From the NCBI GenBank assembly GCA_963848825.1, contig CAWKFA010000002.1, positions 62,001 to 126,000 on the forward strand: DNA of 64,000 bases, in the 5' to 3' direction. Of the stretch, positions 20,605 through 29,748 are shown piece after piece. Source of the stretch: CAVVSQ01 sp963848825 (GTDB lineage: Bacteria > Planctomycetota > Planctomycetia > Gemmatales > Gemmataceae). Every line of letters starts with the position of its first letter. The first letter of the stretch is position 1. Both the position numbers and the translations under genes were made by a program. The notes beneath the pieces are model-generated. The model ran no database searches. It was given only the letters and a program-made list of their open reading frames with translations, and was not told where the DNA came from.

Positions 20605-21661
20605 CTACCAATGCGAGATCGGGCCCTTGGGAACAGCGATCTCTGGTTCGGCGCCCTGTTTCCAGTTGGGCGGCGGTCCCTGGTCGCGGAGACCGGCAAC
20701 GATGCCTTCAAAGTCAGCGACATGCTCGATCATCATCAAACGCTGCTGGATGTCGCGACCCGGCTTGAGCACTCGGCAATACCAGTTCGCCACTTTGCGA
20801 AAGCTAAGACAGGCAAAGCGCTCGCCGCGCTGGTCCACCAACAGACCGAAATGGCGTGCCATGAAATCCAGGCGGGGCTCGTAGTCCGCCGACGGTCCCG
20901 GGTCGCCGGTTTCTTCCCAGCGCTGTAGCTGCGCGAAAATCCAGGGATTGAGCAGCGCGCCCCGGCCGATGGAAATGCCCGCGCAGCCGGTGGTCAGCAG
21001 CATCGCTTCGGCGTCGGCGATGGTGCGAATGTCCCCATTGCCGATCACGGGCATGTTCTCAACAGCCTCGACGACGGCCCGTATCCCGTCCCGCTTGACC
21101 TTGCCGCTAAAACCCTGTTCGCGCGTGCGCCCATGGATGATGACGGCGGCAGCGCCGACCTGTTCGAACTCACGCGCCAGGTGGGGCGCTCCAGTCGCTG
21201 TCGTCCCAGCCCAGCCGCATCTTCACGGTCACCGGAATACGCACCGCCTCGACGACCGAGCGCACGAGTTGCACGGTGTCGGTGATGTTGCAAAGCAGGG
21301 CGGAGCCGCCGCCGCCGCGGGTCACCTTGTGCACCGGACACCCCATGTTGATGTCCACGACGCTCACGCCGTATTCTTCGAGCCAGCGGGCGGCCTCGGC
21401 CATCTCTTTGGGTTCCGAGCCGTAAATCTGCACGGCCATGGGGCTGTCTTCCGGACAGGTCTGAATAAGCTCCAGGGTTCGCGCATTGGCACGCAACAAG
21501 GCGCGCGCGTTGACCAGGTCGGTGGTGGCCAGGCCCAGTCCGCCGTGCGCCCGTACCGCCAGACGGAAGGGCAAATTCGTATAGCCCGCCAGCGGCGACA
21601 ACAGGTACCTCGACGGCAACACCAGGTCCTTGAACACCAGGGGCTTCACAGGCAAATCCAT
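20605..21661 (-). CDS. dus: tRNA-dihydrouridine synthase (DusB-like, one frame break)
   Basis: Dus enzymes reduce uridine to dihydrouridine in tRNA with FMN. Visible motifs are LSPLAGYTNLPFRLAVRAHG, VVDINMGCPVHKVTRGGGGSAL (catalytic Cys in M-G-C-P), MRLGWDDSD, AVIIHGRTREQGFSG and MPVIGNGDIRTIADAEAML. The start at 21661 is preferred to an upstream Met because TGATG overlaps the stop of the PAP2 gene with the new ATG, and AAAGGAA lies just ahead; this implies translational coupling. One break near 21187 in AGCGCCCCAC is mended by one GC, giving WSAPHLAREFEQVG. It is the last gene of the inositol-phosphate/UbiA operon. Confidence 0.92.
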
Positions 21662-22302
21662 CAATTCGGTTCCTTTGCAACAAGCCCCTCGGAGCGCATG
21701 GGCCACAAGCAGGTCACCAAGACCGCGATCACGATGCCAGCCCCGACATCAAGCAGGTGATGCTGACGCGTCAGCAGGGTGGCCAGCCAAACCAATAAGG
21801 TGCCCGCGCCGATAACCGGCCACCATCTCGGAAAATCACGCACCAGGGCGAACGCCAGCAGGCACGTCAGACTGACATGCAAGCTGGGGGCCGCGTTCGC
21901 GGGCGGTTCGTCGATCGCCACCATGTTCTCGTAGATCGCGGCGGTCAGCCCCTGCCCCAGACCATGTTCGGTCGGTCTGGCGGCGACCCGTGTTGGCGCG
22001 ATCATAAAGACCAGGAGCGACAGTAAAACCACCACAATCCCCCGGCTCACGAACCAGCGAAAAGTGGCCGGGTGAACGAAGCCAATGGCCAGTGGACCGA
22101 TCAGGTAAGGCACGAGGTACACCCAGACCCAAACAGGCTGATACGGGAGCCAGTCGTCCCAATGGGAGTGCGTGACGAAAGTCGCGGCGCCGCCCCGCCA
22201 TTTTAGCACGACGAGGTAACAGCCGAGCGAACTAAACATGACAAGCGCCAGTCCGACAGCCTGACGAAAAAAGCGAACCCAGGTGAAATTGGCGTCGGTC
22301 AT
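21661..22302 (-). CDS. PAP2-superfamily membrane phosphatase
   Basis: This intact 213-residue membrane protein has about five to six transmembrane helices (GLALVMFSSLGCYLVVL, VWVYLVPYLIGPLAIGF, GIVVVLLSLLVFMI and others). PSLHVSLTC and TRQHHLLDVGAGI match the P-S-x-H and R-x5-D motifs of the PAP2 acid-phosphatase fold, with catalytic His in each. The family includes lipid phosphatases and inositol-phosphorylceramide synthase. The gene lies 37 bp after the UbiA-like gene and overlaps dus by TGATG. Beside inositol-phosphate synthase and a prenyltransferase it may act on an inositol-linked lipid or prenyl phosphate, but that is inference. Confidence 0.85.
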   Translation of the reverse strand: MTDANFTWVRFFRQAVGLALVMFSSLGCYLVVLKWRGGAATFVTHSHWDDWLPYQPVWVWVYLVPYLIGPLAIGFVHPATFRWFVSRGIVVVLLSLLVFMIAPTRVAARPTEHGLGQGLTAAIYENMVAIDEPPANAAPSLHVSLTCLLAFALVRDFPRWWPVIGAGTLLVWLATLLTRQHHLLDVGAGIVIAVLVTCLWPMRSEGLVAKEPN

Positions 22303-22339
22303 TGCTTGTTACCATCCGCGTGGCAGGTCGAAGGCGCAA

Positions 22340-23249
22340 TCATGTTGAGTATACGAAGCGCCCCAAGAAATGAGCCGGCAGGTAGAGGAGCAACAGGATC
22401 AAACCGCCAAGGCCGGCCATGCCGGTGGCGAGAATGGCATCCAGCACGACAAGGCCAAGGACAGCCCTTTTGACGGCGGCCTGGACGCGCATGGGGATCG
22501 GGCGGCGAATGGCTCGCACCACGGCTATGCCTACATAGAAACTAAAAACCGCCAGCAAGTAGGGAAAGAGAAAAGCGGTGTTGGGCGCCAGGCCCGCCGC
22601 CTGCGCCAGCGCCGGCACGCTGAGCGCGAGCGGCACCCCCGCGAGCATCAGACCGGCAGCGAGCTTTAGCATGTTTTGACTGCTGACATGCGCCTCGGTA
22701 CGGGCGAACCAGGTCACGCCCGCGATATAAACGCCAATCGCCAGCGCCAACGCGACCCCCCAGACGGCGGTCGGCTGCGTGGCGACGGATAAGCCCAGCA
22801 GGATATTTAAAAACCGGCACGTGCCCATCGCCGCTGGCCCCGCCGAGGTGCGTTTTAGCCAGCCGTCGTAAAGCAAAATGGCCACCACCAACATGGCTGC
22901 CAGCGGTAGCGATGCGCCAGCGAAATCCTTCATTTCCCCAGTCCGCGGCGGCCGCGCAGATCAGACCCACGCCCAGCAGCACCATGCCAAGCCGCCGCGC
23001 CGTGCGCCGCGATACCCGTCCCGACGCCACGGGCCGCTCCGGCCGCTCACGCTGGTCCTGTTCGATGTCGAAATAATCGTTCCAGACCATGCCGGCCCAG
23101 TACAAGGACGTGGACGCCGCCAGCAGAAAACAGCAGGGACCCAGGCGTTCTGGGAGAGCGCCTGTGGCCAGGGCACCCAGACCGATGTCCGCCATGGCGG
23201 TAAAGGCATTCGGCAAACGTACCAGGCGAGCGAAATCAAGCAGGCGCAT
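22340..23249 (-). CDS. UbiA-family prenyltransferase, EboC-like (one frame break)
   Basis: The intramembrane prenyltransferase fold is shown by MVWNDYFDIEQDQRERPERP, the N-D-x-x-D Mg-binding motif of UbiA enzymes, and by several hydrophobic helices. ILLYDGWLKRT and AAMGTCRFLNILLG recall the EboC subgroup, found in operons thought to assemble or export an unknown compound. The frame breaks between 22931 and 22960; a GC in TGCGCGG or one A in GGGAAATG would both mend it, so the exact residues there are uncertain. The ATG at 23249 (MRLLDFARLVRLPN) is preferred to an upstream TTG. It is spaced 38 bp after the isomerase gene. Confidence 0.82.
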
Positions 23250-23287
23250 CGTTGAGAGGCCCAAAAAAATACGGCGGAAGTGTGTGC

Positions 23288-24130
23288 TTAAAGGCCAGTG
23301 ATTTCGCGGACGCGCGTCAGCGCTGTCCGGGCCGCGACATCAGGGTCATCCACATAGGGGTACAGCTCGATGGTGACCCAGCCCTGGTAATTCATGGCCT
23401 TGATGGCCTTGAGCGTGGCCGCGAAATCGATGGCCCCCTCGCCGGGGATTAGATGGTGGTGGACGCGGGTGGACGCGATGTCCTCCAGATGGAAATGGCG
23501 AATATATTTGGCGACGCGCGGGATCGTGGTAGCAGGTTCGTCGCCGACGCAATACGCGTGGCCAATGTCGTAATTCAGCGCCACGGCGGGCGAATCGATA
23601 TGTTGCATGAATTCAAGAAACTGATCGACTGTTTCGATAAGCAAGCCTGGCTCCGGCTCCACCAAGAGCAGCACCTGCTCCTTCTCCGCGTGTTCGGCCA
23701 CTGGCTTGATCATTTCCACGAACAACTTGAGTGCGGCGGACCAGGATGCTCCCGGTTCCACCGGGCCGCCTGGCTCGGTGGTGACACACGGCGCGCCCAG
23801 CTCCTTGGCCAGCGTGAGGGCCCGGCAGGTGTGATCGATGCGAATTTGGCGGTAATGGCGATCGGGCTCGATCCAGGACGGGTACCAGTAGCGCTGGCGT
23901 GGATCATTGATCGCGTGCATCATGAACGAATTGATGTTCGAGATCGCGAGCTTGTGGTCGCTGAGCGCCTGGCGGATCGTTTGTTTTTGTTCCTCCAGCA
24001 AGAACGCCGGCCAGGCATGCGGCACGTCCGCCATGATCTCGACCCCGGTGTAGCCGATCGCGGCCAGGCGGCGTACCGCTTCGGGAAACGAGAATTTAAG
24101 ATAAGCGTTGGTGCTGAACGCGAGCTTCAT
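23288..24130 (-). CDS. sugar-phosphate isomerase/epimerase (xylose-isomerase-like TIM barrel)
   Basis: The start is set at 24130 (MKLAFSTNAYLKFSFPEAVRRL), where GGAAA lies ahead; the frame upstream of it has no similarity. The 280-residue protein shows AIGYTGVEIMAD, VLLLVEPEPGL, ALNYDIGHAY, IRHFHLEDI, HHHLIPGEGAIDF and GWVTIELYPY. These metal-binding Glu/His/Asp residues are placed as in AP-endonuclease-2-type TIM barrels. Members isomerise sugars or inositols. Next to inositol-phosphate synthase, a cyclitol or derived sugar is a reasonable substrate. The gene is intact and spaced 37-38 bp from both neighbours, which marks a compact operon. Confidence 0.87.
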   Translation of the reverse strand: MKLAFSTNAYLKFSFPEAVRRLAAIGYTGVEIMADVPHAWPAFLLEEQKQTIRQALSDHKLAISNINSFMMHAINDPRQRYWYPSWIEPDRHYRQIRIDHTCRALTLAKELGAPCVTTEPGGPVEPGASWSAALKLFVEMIKPVAEHAEKEQVLLLVEPEPGLLIETVDQFLEFMQHIDSPAVALNYDIGHAYCVGDEPATTIPRVAKYIRHFHLEDIASTRVHHHLIPGEGAIDFAATLKAIKAMNYQGWVTIELYPYVDDPDVAARTALTRVREITGL

Positions 24131-24167
24131 GTTGTTTCCGCAGTCCCTTGAAACGGGGACGCGACCT

Positions 24168-25365
24168 TTATTTGAGTTGTTGCACGTACTCTTCGAGAAG
24201 GGCGTATTGCTTGAAGAAATCGTGGTCCGCGACCCCCATCGGGCCCTTGAAAAAGCAAGCGAGATGGGTGAGCACCCCAACTTCACCGCGGCGGTGGGCA
24301 AAGAGCGCCAGCCGGGCCAGATCGATCACCAGCGGTGCGGCCAGCAGCGAATCGCAACCCTGCCAGATGAATTGCAGAATCATCTTGGTGCCCAGAAATC
24401 CCTGAAAATGGATATGGTCCCAGGCGGTCTTCCAGTCGCTCATGGAGGGGATGTACTCGATCGAGACGTGTGTCTCGGGCTTGTAGCCGACGATCTGTTG
24501 GATGAGCTGATCCTTGGTCCGGATCTTCGATTCCTTGTTGACGGGATCGTCGAGAACGAGCCCGTCGCGGTTGCCGAAAATATTATGGCCCACCCAGCTC
24601 AATATGCGCAGATTGCGGAGGGCGAACATTGGCGCGAGCACCGACTTCATCATCGTTTCGCCGGTCTTGCCGTCCTTGCCGCAGATTACTGTCTTGCGCG
24701 GCGGCCAGCTCCAGCGCAGCCGGAAACGAGGCGCCCAGGCTGGGCGTGAAGTTGACGTAGGGCAAACCCAAATCCAGCGCCGCCCACGCGTACAGCGTGC
24801 TCGCAGGAATGTCCGACTGTTTGCCATCGAGCAACGCCTGAAAACTCGCCAGCGTGCCGTAGCGCTTGTCGACCGTGACCGGTGGTTCGGTCGAGGCGAC
24901 ACTGATCACCACCACCTGCTCAAGGGCATGTTTCGCCTTGAAATCACGCAGGTCCCGTTGAATCCTGTCGATGGCTTGACGCGGTGTATCGACGCGCTGC
25001 ACTTCCGACCAATCCGCCATCTTGGAGATGGTCGCGCCGGAGCCAAGGACCGTGCCCCCCCGGACATTCTTGTCCCACTCCTGCAGGTCCGGCAGGCAGC
25101 CCTCGATTACGGCATGGTCGAAGACATTCGAGCCCCGGTGCAGTTCGCGCACAGCTTCGACATAACTCGTCTGGCGAATGTCATGGCCGCCCACGACAAA
25201 CTGACCAGGCAGGTCCAGATTGATGCCATCAAAAAGCGGGCTCGCCGTGACGAGGCTGGTCGTATCCGTCAGGCCGCGTGCCAGTGCGGAAAGTCCGAGC
25301 GCGGCCGTGGCGGCCACGCCTCCCCAGGCGCCTACAAACCATAAACCAACTCGGCGTTCGTTCAT
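24168..25365 (-). CDS. ino1: inositol-3-phosphate synthase (one frame break)
   Basis: The enzyme makes 1D-myo-inositol 3-phosphate from glucose 6-phosphate with NAD. Motifs are VGLWFVGAWGGVAATAALG (Rossmann Gly-rich loop), LPYVNFTPSLGASFPA, VICGKDGKTGETMMKSVLAPMF (core active-site block), LSWVGHNIFGNRDG and HIHFQGFLGTKMILQFIW. One break near 24697 in GCCGCGCAAG, mended by one GC, joins ELAAARKTVICGKDG. It is the first gene of the minus-strand operon and is transcribed divergently from ribBA, with a 273-bp space between them. The product may feed an inositol lipid or a prenylated cyclitol made by the downstream genes. Confidence 0.92.
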
Positions 25366-25638
25366 TGCGGATTAGCTTTCCCAAAGGTGCGGGCAAGCGC
25401 ATGGCGCCTGCCCTCCGACGGCAGTGGCGGGGTGCTGCTGTTTTAGCGGAATAAACCATACACGCAATTCTCGCAACTCGACGCACTCAGGTCAAGCGCC
25501 GGAAATTCACCACGGCAACGGGTGCCACGGCTTACAATACTAATACCGGCACCCACGTCGCCAGGAGACCGGTTCGCGGCGTTCGCGGGAGCACCGCGGA
25601 CGGCACGCGCGGCGCGGCTGCCTCTTACAGGGAAACAC

Positions 25639-26889
25639 ATGCCCCAAAATCAAGATTTCTGCACGATCGAGGAAGCCCTTGCTGACCTGCAAGCCGGGAA
25701 AATGATCGTCCTGGTGGACGACGAACACCGCGAGAACGAAGGGGACCTGATCGTTCCCGCTGAGAGAGCCACGCCGGAAGCCATCAATTTCATGATGCGC
25801 AATGGCTGCGGTATCGTCTGCCTGGCCCTGTCCTCGCCCATGTGCGAGCGGCTGCAATTGGCTTCCGTTCATGGGGCCAACGTCGATCCGCAAAAGACCC
25901 CATTCACGCAATCCATCGACGCCCGCACCGGCATCACCACCGGCACCTCCGCCTTCGATCGTGCCCGCACCGTGGCGGTCGCCATCGATGACAAGTCCAC
26001 TCCCGAGGACCTGATGCGCGGCTATGGCCATGTCAACGGCCTGCGCGCCCGTGAGGGGGGCGTCCTGGTCCGGGCGGGTCATACAGAAGGTAGCGTTGAC
26101 CTCGCCCGCCTGGCTGGCTTCAAGGAAGCCGCTGTTATCTGCGAGATCGTCCGTCCCGATGGACATATGGCGCATCTGCCGGAGCTTCGCGAATTTTGCA
26201 AGCTGCATGACCTCAAAATGTGCACCATCGAAGATTTGATCAAATATCGACATCGACGGGAACGCCTCATCCATCGCGAGTTGACGGTCAAGCTGCCCAC
26301 GCGCCACGGCGATTTTGACCTCATTCCCTACAGTTCGATGGTCGATCTGGAGCCGCACCTGGCCTTGTGCATCGGCGGGGTGGGCATGGAAGTCGGCGGC
26401 GCCATCCCCGAGCAACAGGGGCCCGTGCTCGTGCGTATTCACAGCCAGTGTCTAACCGGCGACATTTTCGGCAGCTGCCTGTGCGATTGCGGTACGCAGT
26501 TGCACCAGGCCATGGCGCAAGTGCGCGAGGCCGGCAAAGGCGTCGTCCTCTACATGCGCCAGGAAGGCAGGGGCATTGGCCTTTTGCCCAAGCTCCAGGC
26601 CTATAAGCTGCAACAGCTCGAAGGACTCGACACGGTGGAAGCCAATCACCGCCTCGGTTTTGGTGCCGATCTCAGGCACTACGGCATCGGCGCCCAAATC
26701 CTGTTCGATCTGGGCGTGCGTGACATCCGCCTGCTTACCAACAATCCACGCAAGGTGGTCGGACTGGACGGCTACGGCCTGCGGATCGTCGAACGCGTTC
26801 CCATCCAAATTCCTCCCAACGAAAACAACGTCCGTTATCTCAAAACGAAAAAAGATAAATTAGGCCATATCCTCGACGATATGGATTAG
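25639..26889 (+). CDS. ribBA: bifunctional RibBA (DHBP synthase / GTP cyclohydrolase II)
   Basis: The protein supplies both first steps of riboflavin synthesis. The N-terminal half has VDDEHRENEGDL and HTEGSVDLARLAG of 3,4-dihydroxy-2-butanone-4-phosphate synthase. The C-terminal half has RIHSQCLTGDIFGSCLCDCG (three Zn-binding Cys) and MRQEGRGIGL of GTP cyclohydrolase II. The ATG at 25639 (MPQNQDFCTIEEAL) has ACAGGGA ahead; the frame runs further upstream without similarity. The gene is intact with 416 residues, which is normal length. No FMN riboswitch could be recognised in the 273-bp leader. Confidence 0.95.
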   Translation: MPQNQDFCTIEEALADLQAGKMIVLVDDEHRENEGDLIVPAERATPEAINFMMRNGCGIVCLALSSPMCERLQLASVHGANVDPQKTPFTQSIDARTGITTGTSAFDRARTVAVAIDDKSTPEDLMRGYGHVNGLRAREGGVLVRAGHTEGSVDLARLAGFKEAAVICEIVRPDGHMAHLPELREFCKLHDLKMCTIEDLIKYRHRRERLIHRELTVKLPTRHGDFDLIPYSSMVDLEPHLALCIGGVGMEVGGAIPEQQGPVLVRIHSQCLTGDIFGSCLCDCGTQLHQAMAQVREAGKGVVLYMRQEGRGIGLLPKLQAYKLQQLEGLDTVEANHRLGFGADLRHYGIGAQILFDLGVRDIRLLTNNPRKVVGLDGYGLRIVERVPIQIPPNENNVRYLKTKKDKLGHILDDMD

Positions 26890-27030
26890 CGCCCCCGCCG
26901 CTGACGTCGTTTGGAAGCCATCTCAATGCGTGTTTGGATCAGCCCGCGCTCGCCCCGCGACTCGCCGGGCCGTGATCGTCGTCATATTATTGCCCAAGAG
27001 CATGCCACTTGCGCCTAACGGGGAGGATCG

Positions 27031-29094
27031 ATGACAATCCGTCATTTGTGCGTTGTTTGGATCGCGTTATTGTCGGCGACGGGGGCCAGGGCCGATGGTC
27101 CGCGTCATCCCTTGGCGGTGGAGGATCTCTGGAAGGTGCAGCGCGTAGGCAAGCCGGCGCTGGCGCCGGACGGCAAGTGGGTTGCGGTCGACGTCACCAG
27201 TTATTCGATGGACACGAATAACAGCACCTCGGCGCTCTGGTTATTGGCGACGGACGGCAAGACGCAGCGCCAGCTCACAACCTTCAAGGGCACAAACACG
27301 GGCCCCGTCTGGTCGCCGGACGGCAAAACCATTGCCTTTATTTCCAAACGGTCCGGCGATGTGCCGCAGATTTATATCATCGCGCCGGATGGCGGCGAGG
27401 CACGCCAACTCTCACACTTGCCCATGGCGCCTTCCGGGCTCAAGTGGGGCCGCGACGGCAAAACGCTTTATTGCGTGGTCCACACCTGGCTCGATACGCC
27501 CGACGATGCGAGCTATGCCGTGCGCGTAAAGTCCAAGAAGGACGACAACGTCCAGGCCATGATTATCGATGATGCCATGTTTCGCTATTGGGATGCCTGG
27601 CTGGCCGATGGCAAACGGCCGGTGGTTTTCGCCGTGGACGTGGCCAGCGGCAAGCACACGAACCTTTTCACCGGTCTCAAGATAGGGTTGCCGGCCACGG
27701 GGGCCGCCGCCGATTCTTATGACATATCGCCCGATGGCAAGGAATTATGCTTCACGGCGGACTCGGTGACCGACATTGGGACCGATTCCAACCTTGACCT
27801 CTATATTCTCAAAATCGGCCAAAAGGCCCCGCCGCTTAACATTACCATGGACAACGCCGCCAGCGACACGCATCCTGTCTACGCGCCGCAGGGAAACCGC
27901 ATCGCCTATCTGCGGCAAACGATCAAGTTCTTTTATGCCGACCGTGCCCGCATCATGATCTGGGACCGGGCCAGCGGCACCAGCTCGGAAGTGACCGGCA
28001 ACCTCGATCGCACCTGTACTTCGCCGCACTGGCAGGGGGAGACGAATAGCCTCGTCTTCGGTGCTGAGGATAAGGGTTTCCACCGCATTTACACCGTGGA
28101 CGCCAATACACGAGAAGTCACCTGCCTCACCAAGAAATACTCCGATTCCAATACCGCCCCTGCTTCCAACGGCCAGACCACGGTGTTCCTCAAATCGACT
28201 TTTGACTATCCCGATCAAGTGTGGTGCCGGCAGCAAATGCCGGGCAAGGAGGTCTTCCGACGGTTGGATACCTTTAACGACGCTCTCCGCGCCGACTGGG
28301 ACCTCGGCACTATCAAGGACATTTACTACAACGGTGCCGCCAATGAAGAGGTGCAGATGTGGATCGTCTATCCTCCCAAGTTCGATGCCACCAAAAAATG
28401 GCCCTTGCTCATGGTGGTGCATGGTGGGCCGCATAATGCCATTCCCAACGATTTCCATTTCCGCTGGAACCTGCAGCTTTTCGCCGCCCAGGGCTATGTT
28501 GTTGCCTGCCCAAATTTTCATGGCTCATCGGGCTTCGGCCAGAAGTTTACCGATTCAATTACGGGCGACATGGCGACCATGCCCTTTATTGATGTCATGA
28601 AGGCGACTGATTACATGGAACGGCTGAGCTACATCGACAAAAACCGCATGGCGGCCGCCGGCGCCAGCTACGGCGGCTACATGATGTCCTGGCTCAATGG
28701 CCACACCGATCGCTTCAAGGCGATGGTCTGCCACGCCGGCGTTTATAACTGGCACAGCATGATGGCTTCGGACGTGGTGCGTGGCCGCGAGCGTCCCCTG
28801 GGGGCCAAGTCGTGGGGCGATTTAAACCAGATCGACAAACAGTCGCCGCAACGCTTCGCCGCCAATTTCAAGACGCCCACCCTGGTAATTCATGGCGAGA
28901 AAGACTTCCGCGTGCCGGTGACGCAAGGCCTCGAGTATTACAACACGCTCAGGCAAAAAGGCGTGCCGGCTCGCCTGCTGTATTTCCCGGATGAAAATCA
29001 CTGGGTCCTGAAACCGCGCAATTCACGCTTGTGGATGAGCGAGGTCGTCGCCTGGCTTGACAAATATGTCGGTCACGGGCCTACGACGAAGTAG
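27031..29094 (+). CDS. secreted S9-family prolyl oligopeptidase
   Basis: A signal peptide (MTIRHLCVVWIALLSATGARA) precedes a seven-bladed beta-propeller made of WD40-like or TolB-like units (LAPDGKWVAVDV, WSPDGKTIAFISKRSGDVPQIY, ISPDGKELCFTADS), about residues 25-400. The alpha/beta hydrolase domain follows, with HGGPH (oxyanion), AAAGASYGGYMMSW (Ser nucleophile), HGEKDFRVPV (Asp) and DENHWVLKP (His). The order and length of 687 residues fit acylaminoacyl-peptidase/DPP-type S9 enzymes, which cleave oligopeptides in the periplasm. It is intact, with no close operon partner. Confidence 0.93.
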   Translation: MTIRHLCVVWIALLSATGARADGPRHPLAVEDLWKVQRVGKPALAPDGKWVAVDVTSYSMDTNNSTSALWLLATDGKTQRQLTTFKGTNTGPVWSPDGKTIAFISKRSGDVPQIYIIAPDGGEARQLSHLPMAPSGLKWGRDGKTLYCVVHTWLDTPDDASYAVRVKSKKDDNVQAMIIDDAMFRYWDAWLADGKRPVVFAVDVASGKHTNLFTGLKIGLPATGAAADSYDISPDGKELCFTADSVTDIGTDSNLDLYILKIGQKAPPLNITMDNAASDTHPVYAPQGNRIAYLRQTIKFFYADRARIMIWDRASGTSSEVTGNLDRTCTSPHWQGETNSLVFGAEDKGFHRIYTVDANTREVTCLTKKYSDSNTAPASNGQTTVFLKSTFDYPDQVWCRQQMPGKEVFRRLDTFNDALRADWDLGTIKDIYYNGAANEEVQMWIVYPPKFDATKKWPLLMVVHGGPHNAIPNDFHFRWNLQLFAAQGYVVACPNFHGSSGFGQKFTDSITGDMATMPFIDVMKATDYMERLSYIDKNRMAAAGASYGGYMMSWLNGHTDRFKAMVCHAGVYNWHSMMASDVVRGRERPLGAKSWGDLNQIDKQSPQRFAANFKTPTLVIHGEKDFRVPVTQGLEYYNTLRQKGVPARLLYFPDENHWVLKPRNSRLWMSEVVAWLDKYVGHGPTTK

Positions 29095-29199
29095 GTGATC
29101 TTACCTAACGGCGAAGTTCGATATGTCGGGCGTCGAGATGCTCCGAGTGCAGGCATTGATTATAGAAGGCGTGCGACGATTGCTTCGTTGGAGGTAGCC

Positions 29200-29628
29200 A
29201 TGATCCGAGAGGGTGACTTTATTGACGTCCCGTTGCCTGATGGACGCACTGCGATTGGTTGGATTGTTCTTGTTTCCCAGGTGTTCAAAAATACAGTTGG
29301 CTTTATTGTGTTTGGGATAAAGGGCCAGATTCAAGAGGAAAATCTCAAAGTCGGTGGCACGATTAAGGTTCTAGCGCCATTCTATACCCACATAGCGAAC
29401 CTGGACGATTACGGCTGTAAGGTTATTGACCATGCACCAATTCCAGAGTCGAGACGGAACCTGACAAAGCGAGATGTCGGTGGGGGTGTTTATATTGGAG
29501 ATGAATACATCGGATCGGTTGAAGAGCTTGGAGAAGATAATCTTAGGCCCATGCTATTCATGGGAATGCCCCTAATTCAAAAGAAAATAGAAGAAGCATT
29601 CGGCAGTGTGCCTGAAACACCTTTTTAG
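29200..29628 (+). CDS. Imm26-like immunity-type protein
   Basis: The start ATG at 29200 has GGAGG 6 bases ahead, much better than the upstream Met at 29095. The protein begins MIREGDFIDVPLPDGRTAIGWIVLVSQVFKN, which resembles the opening of Imm26, a polymorphic-toxin immunity domain (G-D-x-F-x-I-P-L then a G-x-V strand). The rest (HIANLDDYGCKVIDHAPI, GGGVYIGDEYIGSVEELG) is less telling. The gene is visibly richer in A/T than its neighbours and carries no frame break, which suggests acquisition. No toxin gene is seen nearby, so it may be an orphan immunity gene. The family call is moderate only. Confidence 0.55.
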   Translation: MIREGDFIDVPLPDGRTAIGWIVLVSQVFKNTVGFIVFGIKGQIQEENLKVGGTIKVLAPFYTHIANLDDYGCKVIDHAPIPESRRNLTKRDVGGGVYIGDEYIGSVEELGEDNLRPMLFMGMPLIQKKIEEAFGSVPETPF

Positions 29629-29748
29629 CAGCGGCACGGTTGCAGGCTGGCTGGGGTTGCGGTAGTCCGAAACCCACGTTCGCCTCGTCCAGGAAGCCGT
29701 AGCCATGCCGCGAGATTATTATCGGGATAAACTTCCCTTCCCTTAATG

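Noticed and set aside
25366..25638. FMN riboswitch ahead of ribBA
   Set aside because: The conserved RFN core could not be found; a TACAAT box near 25532 alone is too weak to call a promoter.
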